DNA of 59,459 bases from Falciphora oryzae (lineage: Eukaryota > Ascomycota > Sordariomycetes > Magnaporthales > Magnaporthaceae): the NCBI GenBank assembly GCA_000733355.1, contig JNVV01000082.1:1-59459 (forward strand). Reading direction: 5' to 3'. Made by a program: the position numbers and the translations under genes. Below, in pieces: positions 35,648 to 47,029 of the stretch. Within the stretch, counting starts at the first letter, position 1. Each line of letters opens with the position of its first letter. The notes under the pieces are model-generated. The model saw nothing but the letters and a program-made list of their open reading frames with translations, was not told where the DNA came from and did not search any database.

Positions 35648-37674
35648 ATGGATTAGCAAATTAAAAAGGAACGTTAATCGTACTAAATTTAGGCCATCCT
35701 TACCAACCCGGAACGGCAACGGCAACCTCGATCGCACCCCAAATCTGTAACCTTTTCCCTCCCCCCGCCGACGGAGATTTAGGCTTTCTAAACCCAAATT
35801 AAAAACGACCCCCGCTAAAAGAGATGGAAGTTTTTGCCCTTTCCTAACGCTTTAGTTCCTTTCGAAAGCCCCGAATTTACTACTAGGATCCAGGTAATTT
35901 CGGTTAAGCCTTAGCGAACCTTTTTTGGCCAGCCGATTCCCTTTCCCGTCGACGAGGACCCTGAGCATGTTAAGCTCGTCCGAAGCCTAATTCCCCTGGA
36001 AATTGCTTATTTGGAAAGGTTCTTTTCCAAAAAAGCTTCCATTAAGCTCCTACCGAGTCGATTTGGGTACGACGTGGTTTTCGAGCTGGAAAGGCCTTTA
36101 AAAGGATCGCCGCCTACCTACCGGACACTTTTTTCGATGCTTTTACTCGAAAAACAAACTACCGACGAACTCCTCGCTTTCGGTTTTATCGAGCTTTGTA
36201 TGGCCGACAAACCTGCTCCAAACCTTTTCGTCCCGAAGCTACATTCGAACGAACGGCGCTTTTGTTAAAATTATCGCTAAGTAAACAAATTTTTAAATCC
36301 CGCTTCGTTTTAGCACCCGACGTTAACGGCACGATTGCTAAATGTGGCAAAGCCAAAAGACTGTCCAAGGTCGACATTATCCGCGCGTTTAACCGATTGT
36401 TGATATCGGTAGAGTCACGGTATTTGACGGCTTTCCGGACACGCTAAGGGACATTTTAGTAGAAAGTCCTCCCCTTCGGATTTAAGGTCGGCCCAGCTTG
36501 GTGGCAGGCGTTTATTAACGCCCAATTGAACGAGCTCCTAGACGTTTTCGCGAGCGCGTACGTTGACGACGTTTTAATCTATTCGGAAGAGTTTGACGAG
36601 GCCACGCATTGGGCTTATGTCGAAAAGTGTTGGATTATTATTCCAGCACTATTCCGGCGCATGCACTAAAGGGATCTGGAAGCCAGGAAGGCTTGGGAGG
36701 CCCGGGCCCTCCGGGGCCCACGGGGCCCACGGGGCCCATAGGGCCCCCGTGACCTGGAGGGCCAAGCCCTGATTGGCAATGTATATAAGGGGCTTGGTTG
36801 CCCTCCCTTTCTAGCAGATAGATCCCTTTCCTCTTCACGCGCACAATAGAGGATCCAACCACCCAGTAGGATCCGTGTTCGTCACTCTTGGGAGATCTCC
36901 GTGCCCGGCCCCCATTGGGGCCAACAGGAGTACCACTCCTACCAACAAAAAGGTTATTTACCGGTTGAACTAAACCCACCTCCAAAGAGATATTAAAAAG
37001 AGCCGGTTTAACACCACGATATTGGAGTACCTGGGCCTAGTTATCGAAGTCGGCCAAGGCGTCCGGATAAACCCCACCAAGAGATCCAGGCCAACAAGAA
37101 GCGACGCCCGGTAGACTTCAAGGTCGGCGATTCGGTATTTGTTCAGAAAAAGGGTTTTACAATTGCAGCGCCTACAACCCGCTTAAATTCTTAGTACGCC
37201 GGCCCATGGAAGGTGCTGGAAGAACGAGGCCATAATTTCGTCCTCGAGGTGCCACCGGGATATAAGGGCTCGAATCTTTTCCACGCAGATCGATTTCGCA
37301 AGTCTCCGAACGACCCGCTGCCGCAACAGCATTAAAAGCCGGAGCCCCTAAAGGATATCAACGGCGAGCCAGAATGGGAAGTCGACAAGGTATTGGCATC
37401 CCGGGTTACCAGTAAAGCAAAAAAGCTGCAATACCAGGTTAGCTGGAAAGGATGCGACTTTAACGACGAATGGTATTTGGTAGAGAACTTTAAAAACGCT
37501 GCCACCGCGTTGGAAACGTTCCACCTGATATACCCAAAGGCCGCAGGACCGCCGGTTAACCTGCAAAACTGGATTAAAGCGGCAGCAGAGGACGTGTATC
37601 CGGAGGATCGGGATAATGACAACGTGGCAAAATATGCGGGAGTAATAAAAAAAAGGCCAACACGATATAGATAA
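35648..37674 (+). pseudogene. Gypsy-B RT and, after a deletion, chromodomain
   Basis: RT pieces: MYGRQTCSKPF-type start near 36196, KVDIIRAF near 36375 and intact YVDD near 36560. The frame shifts near 36288. The Copia-F solo LTR 36628-36947 interrupts it and the RT resumes at 36953. Near 37080 the RT (VRINPTK) is joined directly to the integrase C-terminal tail; RNase H and the integrase core are gone. A chromodomain follows at about 37375-37560 and the frame ends at 37674. A purine tract (37709-37720) precedes the LTR. Confidence 0.8.
36628..36947 (+). mobile_element. Solo LTR, Copia-F family
   Basis: 320 bp, TGTTGG to CCAACA (6-bp perfect inverted ends), duplication aaaag at 36623-36627 and 36948-36952. 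A TATA box (tatataagg) lies near 36782. Reverse-orientation relative of the LTR at 44801-45100. GC-rich and apparently little mutated. Confidence 0.9.
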
Positions 37675-37720
37675 AGCCTCGAGCACCGCGTACGCGATAC
37701 TCGGGTTTGAGAAGGGGTAG

Positions 37721-37833
37721 TGTGACGACCCAGGGCAGTTTACCGCACGCCGCAGGCATTTACGTGAGCACGCGTCGCGGAATGGCTCGTGCGATGAGAC
37801 GCCGCACCGTTTTTTCTACCGCATCGCGCCTTC
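37721..37833 (+). repeat. Partial Gypsy-B LTR before the gap
   Basis: 113 bp matching the first half of the 216-bp LTR with a few transitions, cut by the N run. It lies directly downstream of the polypurine tract, where the 3' LTR belongs. The complete LTR at 37875 may be the same LTR assembled twice. Confidence 0.8.
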
Positions 37834-37874
37834 NNNNNNNNNNNNNNNNNNNNNNNNNNNNNNNNNNNNNNNNN
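37834..37874. other. Assembly gap (41 N)
   Basis: A run of N between two copies of the same LTR start. Frames translated through it are meaningless. Confidence 0.99.
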
Positions 37875-38090
37875 TGTGACGACCCAGGGCAGTTCACCGC
37901 ACGCCGCAGGCATCCACGTAAGCACGCGTCGCGGAATGGCTCGTGCGATGAGACGCCGCACCGTTTTTTCTACCGCATCGCGCCTTCGGCGCGCCGCGCT
38001 TTCCTTCCCTATTTCCTCCCCATAGAAGAGTCTTTAGTCCATAGCATCAATTGCACCTGGCTGCGAAGCCTACGCTCCATGATCGTGACA
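37875..38090 (+). repeat. Gypsy-B 3' LTR
   Basis: Complete 216-bp LTR ending GTGACA followed by duplicate ctcaa, which matches the left flank of Gypsy-B. Confidence 0.9.
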
Positions 38091-38095
38091 CTCAA

Positions 38096-38481
38096 GCTCC
38101 CGTTCCAGAAAAAAGGCCAACGATAAAAAAGCCGCCGATAAAAAAACCAACATTTAAACTACTACCAAATTGGCACTCGAAGGAATCGAACAACGCGATA
38201 TTAACGCACGAAAGTTAGCTAAAGCCAACTGCTGGCGCTGCGGAAAAAAAAGGCACCATACGTTAAAATGCTACGCTAAAAAGGACACTAACGGTAAAAA
38301 ACTCCCTCCTACACCAGCAAAAACGGCCGGTGCCAAATCCATCCTTAAACGCTCCGCAACGGACGAACAAAAGGAACAACTACAAACCAAAAAAGCTAAA
38401 ATCGCTAGCCTCACCTCAAAAGCTCCGAGCGAACCACGAATCTTTGAACTATCAAATTCGGAATCGGACGATAACTATTAA
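38096..38481 (+). pseudogene. Gypsy-A gag C-terminus with zinc knuckle
   Basis: Resumes the gag frame left at 24942. Contains CWRCGKKRHHTLKC near 38236-38277, a CCHC knuckle with its His kept, then a Lys-rich tail ending at TAA 38479-38481. Confidence 0.8.
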
Positions 38482-41400
38482 CAACCATCGACCGTCGCTA
38501 CTGCACGAAGGCCCTTAACGGATAAGGAACTCGCAAAGCCAATCCTTCGCATGTACATACGGGCGAAGGGATCGAAAGAAATACCTATCCGGGTCCTTTT
38601 AAACGGAGGCAGCGATACGAAGGTCATATCGGACAAAATAGCGAAACAACTCCCGGGTCACCTAGTTAACAAAGCTATCCCTCGCGTAATGACCTCCTTT
38701 TCAAGGAAAATCGAACCAAAGGCCGGAAAGCAACTAATTATCAACGTTACCCTCCGGCACAAAACGCACTATTTTACGGAAACGTTCGAAATTAATCCTA
38801 CGAATCTAAATTGCGATATTATCCTGCCCTTCGCATAGCAAAAGCAACACCCACCGCTGGGGTTACTGGATCGCGACCTTCGGGATATCCGGATGGATTC
38901 GAACAAATGCCGGAAATGCAACAAACCACGAGCACGAAAGCCACAGGATTTACGGCCGCCTAAAGGCTTACGCCTTCGGGAGAACATAAAAACAATTAAG
39001 CCCGCAATTATTGCCGCTATTAAATACGGGCACGGTATTCCTTCCCTTAAGGAAGTAACCAAAGCAAATTCGAACGGCCTCGAATCGGTGCTACAGGAAT
39101 TTAAGGAATTTCTCCCTATTATAACGGAAACGGCTGCCACCCGTTTTCCCGATCATTAACCCTGGGACCACGAAATTCACCTTAAAAAAAAGCTCAATTA
39201 ACCCATAGCCCCTTATACCCAATAAGCCAAAGGGAATTGGATGTCCTAAAACCGTAGCTGGAAAAGCAGGTACGAATCGGTCGGGCCAGGCCATGCAAAA
39301 CTGCTAACAGTTCGCCCCTTATATTCGCAAAAAAAAACCCCTCGATCCCTTAAAGGTGGTGGTCGACTACAAGGACGTAAACGCCAAAACGATTTCGATT
39401 CGGTACCCTATCCCGCTTATTACGGAGCTCCAGGATCGACTTCGGAATACCAAATGGAAAACGAAAATCGACCTCAAAACTGGGTTTAACCTAATTCGGA
39501 TAAAAAAAAGGCACAAATAGCTTACGGCCTTCCGCTACAAATACGGCGTCTTCGAATTCACGGTTATGCCTATAGGCTTTATCAACGCCCCCGCCACCTT
39601 CCAAAGCATAATAAACCATATCTTTATAGACTTTATCGATACCGGGCTCCTCGTATATTTGGATAACCTCCTAATATACGCAAAAACCAAGGAACAACAC
39701 GATAGTTTAGTAAAGGAGGTGCTTCGCCGCCTTACCAAACACAACCTAGCCGTAGCCCCTCGCAAATGCGTTTAAAAGGTACACGAAATCGAATTCCTTG
39801 ATCACATAATAGGACCTGAAAGCATCGCTATATCCAAGGACAAGGTTAATGCTATCATCCAATAAAAGGCCCCCAACTGCCTTAAAAACTCCCAATCGTT
39901 CGTCGGCTTTGCCAACTTTTATAAGAGGTTTATTAAAGGGTTTTCAGGAATCGTTAGGCCTATAACGACGGCCAACGCCCTACCAAAAAGCCAATAGCGA
40001 TGGACCCCCGAAATGGAACAGGCCTTCGAAGCCCTTAAAGTCGCTTTCGTTTCGCTTCTGATACTCCGGCATTTCGACCCATCTCTTTCAGCACAAATTG
40101 AAATGGACGCTTCGGACTTTACCCTTAAAGGGGTATTATCCCAAAAGGACCCCGAAACCAATAAACTACACCCCGTTACCTTCCATTCACGCAAAATGTC
40201 GCCCGCCGAAATCAACTATAAAATCCACGATAAGGAACTTTTGGCGGTCGTTAACTGTTTCGCTAGGTGGAAGCATTACCTTAAAAGGGCAAAGCACCGG
40301 ATAAAGGTTTATACGGATTACCGGAACCTCGAATATTTCCTAACGGCCAAAATCCTTAATCGAAAGCAAACCAAATAGGCACAACAACTGGCTGGTTATT
40401 GGTTTATAATCAACTACCGGCCAAAAAAGCAAAATAAAAAAGCCGATGTATTATCGAAATTACCCCAGCACAAGCCTAAAAAAAAGAGGGAGTAAAGATC
40501 AGCCGATTACGACGATTTTGCAAAAAAAACACTTCCCAGCAAAAATTTCGGCCCTAAAAGGACAAAAAGATAACCCCATAAAAAAAGCTTTGCCGCAAGG
40601 AGCACCTTCTTTCCTCCTATCCCCAAGCCGGCTTTGCAATATTCCTATCCTAAAATGGGCAACGGAATTTACTAATAAAGTTAAACAAGCTGGTATAACG
40701 GATCCCAAATACCAGGGCCGCCTCCAAAAGCCCGAAAAGGGTAAAAAAATTGAGGATGGCCTCCTTTATTATAAAAAAAGATTGTAGGTGCTAACAGAAG
40801 CCCTACAAAAGGAAGTTCTCAAGTCCGAACATAACACAAAAATCGCTGGACATATGGGTATAAATAAAACCCTCGAATTAATTACTCGGCACTTTTAATA
40901 GCCCAATATCGAAGCAAAAATCTAGGAATACGTAAGGGGATGCCTGGAATGCCAACGCAATAAAGCCCTAAGGCATGCCCCCTTTGGACCCCTACAACCT
41001 ATAAAGCTGCATTACCAGCCCTGGAAGACGGTAGCTATGGACTTCATCACAGACCTCCCTTTAAGCGATAGGTGCGATTCAATCTGGGTAATGGTAAACC
41101 CCTTTACCAAAATAGCGCATTTCGTCCCCCTCAAAATTGAAGGTAAAAAATCGGATAACCTTATCCGCATTTTCGCCAAAAAATACTAGCGACTGCACGG
41201 TGTGCCTTTGGATATTATCTCTGATAGAAATTCCAGATTTACGAGCCACTTGTAAAAAGATTTCCTCCGTTTGGTAAGCATCAAGCTAAAAATAAGCACT
41301 GCCTTCCATCCCCAAACGGATGGACAAACTGAAAAACTTAACCAAAACCTGGAAGCCTACTTTAAATCTTTCGTAAATTACGAAATAACCAACTAGGTCG

Positions 41401-42180
41401 AGCTATTACCCACGGCGGAATTTGCCTATAATAATATATCTTCGGCAAATACCTCCATTACTCCCTTTTTCGCTAACTACGGGTACCACCCAGCTTCCAA
41501 TAATCCCCCTTTCCTAAAACGAATACGCAATCCAGCAAGCCAACTTTACCGGCATTGGATAACCCAAATGCACGAAAAAGCCAAACAACACCTCGAAAAA
41601 GCCCGGGAACGAATAAAGCATTGGGACGACAAAAGGAAAAGCCCCTCGCCGGTCCTTACCGAAAAACAGTTCGTTATATTAAACGCCCGGCACATAAAAA
41701 CTCGTCGCCCCGCTAAAAAACTCGATGCCAAAATGCTCGGGCCCTTCCGGATCCTTAAAGTTATTTCTCCCACGGCGGTACGACTGGCCCTGCTTAAAAC
41801 CTGGAAAATCCATAACGCTTTCCACGTATCCCTTATCGAACCCTACCGCTCTGGCATTCAAGCACGACCTAACCCTAACCAGGTACTGCGGGAGGCCCCC
41901 TTGGTTATAAGAAATTTCGTTATAAAAAAGGTTATGGATTTCATAAATACAGGCGGGAAGGTTCGTTACCTTATCCGATGGGAAGATTACCTACGAAAAA
42001 AGGACTGGACGTGGGAACCTTAGGAGCACTTCGATACCGACGGATTTAAGCAACACGTTATTGCCTTTCATCAGCTCAACCTCGATAAACCTAAGGACCC
42101 CCGCGTGCCACAAAATATAAGCACGGCCGCATCCCTTAAGCGGGCTTCAAAAGGTCTCGAAACGCGCCCTAGGAAAAGGA
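38482..42180 (+). pseudogene. Gypsy-A pol: PR, RT, RNase H, IN, chromodomain
   Basis: Protease LLNGGSD (38596-38616; the Asn at 38602 stands where the catalytic Asp should be). RT near 39350-39780 with YLDN at 39656-39667 (second Asp to Asn). RNase H from about 40090 with MDASDF. Integrase in a third frame: HHCC zinc region 40849-40960, DDE residues at 41040, 41223 and 41331 all present. Chromodomain near 41890-42060. Frame changes coincide with A runs near 39184, 39329 and 40478. Stops TAA/TAG. Confidence 0.85.
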
Positions 42181-42186
42181 GGATAG

Positions 42187-42471
42187 TGTCACACGGAAAA
42201 ACCTATGGACTCACCTAATCGGCCTCACAAAAGGTCCGGGAACCGGTATAGGTGCCTAACGGCCCCGAAGCCCAAAGGTCGAAGGCCGGAAAGGCAGTGT
42301 GAATCATGTACTCGATACTTCGCACGGATCACAAGGTGGTTTATATAAACCCTGCCATCTCCTATATCTTCCATAAGAGATTCCTTCTTCCTCAAGCATC
42401 TCTTAAGCCTATAAAAAGATTATTTGCAATATAGAGATCCTTCTCCAAGCCGTCAAAGACCCCTTGTTACA
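42187..42471 (+). repeat. Gypsy-A 3' LTR
   Basis: 285 bp, TGTCACACGG to TTGTTACA, followed by duplicate ctttt. Preceded by a purine-rich stretch (aggaaaaggaggata). Confidence 0.95.
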
Positions 42472-43735
42472 CTTTTGGTAAGCAAGTCCTAATATTTGTT
42501 AGCAGATTTGGAGTTTGTTAAGTAGGATTTGCAATATTTCCATATTAGATTTATTTGCGTTTCCGTTTTTAAAACGTACAATTTAAAAGGTAATCGAGCT
42601 TTAATTTGTATAGTACTGTTGTTTGTTAATTTTAATATTAAAGTGCTTTTAAAGGGCTAGGTAGATCGCTTTAAAGGTATAACCTTTACCTATTTTGAAA
42701 ATAAAATATCGAGCAGTACGGCCCCGTAAGGTTAATGGGAAAAGCGTATGGAATTGTGGAAAGGGAATCCCAAGTATTTTGCATATGTCCGTGAAAAATA
42801 GGACCTTATCGTTGAGGATATCGTATTGTTCCCTTATGTAGCTGTGCTTTTTATCTTATGCTTGTTTAAACGCTTTTATTATGCTCGTATCGATTATAGC
42901 ATTAAGGATTTTAACCGGTAGGAGCTTCCAGTAGTTAAATAGTAGTGGAAGTGTTATTTCGTACCAGGCTGGCATTAAGGTTTCGAAGCGTAATCGTTAG
43001 CGCGTTATTCCGTCAGTTAGCCGCGTTTGGGCTTTTAAGTACGCCTAGTGGTAGCATTTATAGCTAACCGCCGCGGCCGTGGGTTTCGTTTGTTTTTAAA
43101 AAGGGTTACCGAAATCGTTGTGATTTGTAAACCTTTTTTCCTTTAATTGTTGGAGCAGTGGTGGGGTTGCTTAAAGTTGGGTTAGCAAGTTTAGTTATAA
43201 GCCGGTTCCATTAGTCGTGGGATTATTGCGATTTAGTTTGTGGGATCGCGAGATTGGTATTTCGCTTATTAACCGTTTGGGGTTTAAAGGGGGCGGTGAT
43301 TGAGGGGGTTGGTTTAAAGTAAAGGTTTCGGCCGGTTAATTGGTTTCTGTTTTTACGTTCGTTTTGTAATCGGGAAATTAGGAGTTTTGTGTTTTTTCGA
43401 TCGCCGCGTTTTATGCCGCTGTTTTTGTAATAAGCTTTGCGAAACGGATGGTGATTTTGAGCGTTGCATAGCCTGGGAGGGTGATTTTTTTTTTGTTAAA
43501 AAGGCTTTAAACGCTTGTGTGATCCAGATATTAATATTTTTAAAATGTTGCTGGGTTTATCCTTTAAAGTTTTCGAGGTAGGCAGTAAGTAGGTTTTCGC
43601 CTTTGTATAGTTTGTTCGCGATTATCGTTTTGATAATCCAGGTGTTCCGGCGTTCGTTGGATGCGTCGTTTAGTAAGCATCCTAAAGTAAAGTATTAATA
43701 TTCGGAGGTCAAATCGGGGATTTGCAGCGCAGTCA
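42472..43735 (-). pseudogene. Copia-E gag
   Basis: Minus-strand frame with a Gln/Pro-rich middle and a helical region near 42600-42480 (EILQILLNKLQICQQ), typical of Copia gag. It continues at 22348 after removal of Gypsy-A. Upstream, near 43700, a stretch reading LNDASNERRNTW marks the N-terminal region. Many TAA/TAG. Confidence 0.7.
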
Positions 43736-43739
43736 CAGT

Positions 43740-44275
43740 GGCCAGCAGGGTCTCAGTTAGTTGGATTGGGCCCTGACAGGCGCTATAAATAGCGCTGTCA
43801 GGGCCCCAAGCTTAGTGGGTGGAACAGGCTTGTATTGCAGTTGAGGGGCGCCAACAATCGCTTCCCTTATATACCCACCAACATCGATCCCGCGGGTTTT
43901 CCGCCGTGGGGGCTTCCGGTGCCGCGAGTGATTTTCCGAAAAATTATTTTGTATGGGATTTCCAAAAAATCGACCCACGGCCACCAAACCCATCTCCGCG
44001 TTGGGCCTCCAATTCTGACTTGTGCAAATTAACTCCCAATCAATTCTGTACAGGGTAGATATGCAGGGTAGACGAGTCAGTGCGACCCACAACGACTGAC
44101 TTAGGTGCTTAGGCATCCCATAGGGGTTGCAGGCTGCTTTTAGGCTTCTAGTAGGTGCTGTAGGTGCTGTAAGCCACCCCTAAGCACGCTATAAGCACTG
44201 CCCGCTATTCCCGTGCACAACCCCACAACAATACAGGGTAGATAATCTAAAAAGGGTAGTATAGGGTAGGTTGGG
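43740..44275 (-). promoter_or_regulatory. Probable 5' LTR or leader of Copia-E
   Basis: On the minus strand this precedes gag. It contains a TATA-like gtatataaggg near 43873 and a 39-base hairpin at 43768-43806. Short repeats of acagggtaga and ggtgctgta occur near 44050-44260. LTR ends could not be fixed because the other LTR is missing. Confidence 0.4.
43768..43806. repeat. 39-base near-perfect palindrome containing a TATA motif
   Basis: Arms gggccctgacag and ctgtcagggccc enclose cgctat/atagcg with one extra G, giving a stem of about 18 bp. It lies between the putative TATA box and gag of Copia-E. Confidence 0.8.
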
Positions 44276-44279
44276 CCTA

Positions 44280-44800
44280 TGCACCCAACCTAGCTAAATA
44301 TATTAGTTCTTTTAACATAAAGTTTTGCTCGTCGTAAAATTGTAAATCGCATACGGCGAGGATAGTTTTCGGCAAACTAAAGTTTTTAAATGCGTTTAGG
44401 AGCTTTTGATCCAGGATTTTTTGCTTTTTGCGCTCGTTGTTGTCCAGGTTAGCTGATCCGGATATATTGTCGGGGGTTGGCAAGCGATATTGCCTGAGGT
44501 GATTTTTTGATCCAAAAGCCGTTCGAGCTTGTAGGATAGGTTGGGGCTTCCGGGGATTACGCAACGCCTTCCGCGAAGATCGTTAAATTTTTCAACTGGA
44601 AACCGCTTGAGCTTGCCGGACAGGTCGGGGTTTTTAGAAGAGTTTTGCCGGTTTTTTTCGAATGCGCTACCGAGCGGGAGATTGGGGGTTTCCTGTTCCA
44701 GATCCAGTCGGAAACCGCTTTGGCTTGCAGGATAGGTCGGGGTTTCCAAAGGGACCCTTTACTTTGCTTTTTTGTGTCGCTTTGAAGCAACATTAATTAG
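44280..44800 (-). pseudogene. Copia-F gag-like fragment
   Basis: Minus-strand sequence just downstream of the Copia-F LTR; fragments such as VCDLQFYDEQNF near 44340 look like the N-terminal part of a Copia gag. Frames shift and contain stops. Truncated near 44280 where Copia-E begins. Confidence 0.4.
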
Positions 44801-45100
44801 TGTTAGTAGGAGTGGTACTTTTGTTGGGCTCGGAGATTTCCAAAGAAGGTGAATAATGATTTTTTATATTAGAGGATCAATTTATTTTTGTGTACGAAGA
44901 GGAAAGGAATTTATTTAATAGAAAGGGAGCAGAAGGGAGGTTACATATACACGATTTAGATTACCAAAAGGGCCTTCCCTTGCTCCCAACCTCCGCGGGC
45001 TTGCGGGTCCTCGGATCCCGTGATTAGAGATTACGGGACCGGAGGATCCAACTCTCTCTAGCCTTTGCCGATTGCCTGCACAGGCTAGTGCAATCCAACA
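44801..45100 (-). repeat. Copia-F 5' LTR
   Basis: 300 bp, ends TGTTAG and CCAACA on the plus strand, matching the solo LTR 36628-36947 in reverse with many transitions. No matching duplication flanks it (attag and gtagt), as expected for one end of a truncated element. Confidence 0.75.
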
Positions 45101-45139
45101 GTAGTAAAAATAGTAATAAAAATAGTAGTAAAAATAGTA

Positions 45140-46999
45140 ACGTGGTTCACAAGTAAGTGGCGCACACAAGTAAATGGCGCGTTTTCCATCGCGACTCGCG
45201 TTTCCCATTTCCAACTTCAATTCCTTAACAACCACAAATAGCGTCGATATTTAACGAAGCGAAAATTGTTTTTACCATACGGGCAATCCAATCCAATCCA
45301 ATATTAAATATGCGTTCGGCAGCCAAAATCTATAACGTTTTTAAAACCACGCTACGTCGCCAACGCGCTAGCCAAACTGCTTAACGCGACTACGTATCCA
45401 AATTACGGAAATTAACGGAATCCGAAAAGGAAACGCTTATTAAATACATATTTAAACTGAATTCCCGCGCATTTCCTCCCCGGCCTTTTAATGTTAAAAA
45501 TATAGCCAACCGACTGCTCGCCGAACGCAACGCGCGCGCCGTCGGCAAAAACTGGGTCGCGAATTTCGTTAAACGCCGCGCAAAGCTCGGCACACGTTAG
45601 ATTCGAAAATACGACTACCAAAGGGCTAAATGCGAAAATCCCAAGCTCGTTTTTGCTTAGTTCGACCTTATACGGAATACTATAGCCAAATATAGCATCC
45701 TAAATAACGACATTTACAATTTTAACGAAACCGGCTTTTTTATAGGCATAATCGTTCCCGTTATAGTTATTACAACGTCGGAAAGCCGTAGCAAAGCAAA
45801 GCTGGTCCAACCTAGCAATAAAAAATAGGCTACAATTATCCAAAAGGTTAATTATTGCGGCTAAGCGATCTCTTTTTTTATTATCGTCGAAAGGCAATAC
45901 CACCTAGCTAATTAGTATTCGGAAACTAACTTCCTACGCGATTGGGTTATTTTAACAAATTTTAACGGGTAAACTACAAACGAACTCGGTTTGGAATGGA
46001 TTCGGCATTTTAATAAACACATTGCATCGCGCACGAAAAGCACCTATCGTTTGTTAATGCTAAACGGGCATAAAAGCCACCATTCGACGAATTTCGAACT
46101 TTATTGCCAGGAATACAACATCGTCACGCTTTGCATACCTCCGCATTCGTTTCACTTCCTTTAACCGTTTAACGTTAGGTGCTTTAGCCCATTAAAAAAA
46201 GCGTACGGTCGACAAATCGAAAACCTAATAAAATTATACGTTAATTACGTAACTAAAATCGAGTTCCTTTCGGCGTTTAAAGCGGCATTTTTTAATTCCA
46301 TAACCGAAAGAAACATTTAAAAAGGCTTTTAAGGGGCTGGCTTTGCTCCTTTTAATCCGGATTCGGTTTTGGAAAAGCTGGATGTAAAGCTACGGATTCC
46401 AACTCCCCCGAGGACGCCTTTAAATAACCCCGAACCTTGGACTTCCAAAACGCCGCGGACAGTTAGGGAAGCAACTTCGCAATCCGAACACATTAAAATT
46501 CGGATCTCCAATTACCGAAGCAGCTTTTCGACACCTATGCTAGCGGTTGTGGACCAGCTTGCGAAAGGGACGAGTTCGATTATGCATCAAATAGCCCTTT
46601 TTAGGGCCGAAGTTGTTTCGCTACGCAAAGCGAACGAAGCATTAAACAAACGCCGGAAGGCTAAAAAAATACGTGTTCGATTTGGAAGGTCACTTACTAT
46701 CGAAAAGGTACGAGATGTTTTAAACCAGGAGGAGCTAAATGGATAGCTATAGTAAAAAATGCGCGACCATAAGGGTTAGGAAAGGAGGGCGACGACGACT
46801 TGTCGGCGATGTGGCACTTGCGGCAAAACCGGACATAATGCGCGCACCTGTTAGGAAAAAGTAAAAATGTCTAATATATACAGTTCCAAGTAGTTTAAAT
46901 GGATTCCTGGCGTTGTTGGGTTGGCATGCCCGTCGATTAACCGGAGGTCGGTGTGGGTGCGCCATTTACTTATGTGCGCCACTTACTTGTGAACTACGT
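45140..46999 (+). mobile_element. Pogo/Fot1-like DNA transposon P4, complete
   Basis: 1860 bp with TA at 45138-45139 and 47000-47001. Ends begin acgtggttcacaagtaag, the same box type as P2. It split an AT-rich repeat of agtaaaaat that continues on both sides (45101-45137, 47002-47027). Confidence 0.95.
45238..46893 (+). pseudogene. DDE transposase with zinc knuckle (P4)
   Basis: 1656 bases, start codon ATA (45238-45240), stop TAG 46891-46893. All three catalytic positions are Asn (FNETGF, LNGHKS, FNVRCF). The C-terminal knuckle CGTCGKTGHNARTC is intact. The most heavily inactivated copy at the active site. Confidence 0.85.
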
Positions 47000-47029
47000 T
47001 AGTAAAAAATAATAAAAGTAATAAATATA

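Larger units (their letters stand above)
24943..38090 (+). mobile_element. Gypsy-B LTR retrotransposon, internally deleted
   Basis: 216-bp LTRs (24943-25158 and 37875-38090) and duplication ctcaa (24938-24942, 38091-38095). It is interrupted by Gypsy-C, P3 and a Copia-F solo LTR, and an assembly gap lies at its 3' end. Remaining parts: gag, protease, RT and, after a deletion near 37080, the integrase C-terminus and chromodomain. Confidence 0.9.
22349..42471 (+). mobile_element. Gypsy-A LTR retrotransposon, split by Gypsy-B
   Basis: Bounded by 285-bp LTRs and the 5-bp duplication ctttt (22344-22348, 42472-42476). Its own sequence is 22349-24942 and 38096-42471, about 7 kb. It carries gag with one zinc knuckle, protease, RT, RNase H, integrase and a chromodomain, so it is a chromovirus-type Ty3/Gypsy. 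Differences between its LTRs look like transitions. Confidence 0.95.
16150..43740 (-). mobile_element. Copia-E retrotransposon, host of the nested insertions
   Basis: Minus-strand pieces read in the order gag (43735-42472), gag end plus protease and GAG-pre-integrase (22348-21056), integrase and start of RT (20614-19183), and end of RT plus RNase H (17320-16150). At each internal junction the protein frame continues when the insert and one duplicate are removed. The 3' end and 3' LTR are lost at the LINE-beta junction. As the outermost layer it is the oldest of the nested retroelements. Confidence 0.85.

Noticed and set aside
37707..38126. ORF spanning the N run
   Set aside because: It is LTR sequence translated through an assembly gap.
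44801..45100. Solo LTR with target duplication
   Set aside because: Flanks attag and gtagt do not match and a gag-like fragment follows on the minus strand, so it is the 5' LTR of a truncated element.
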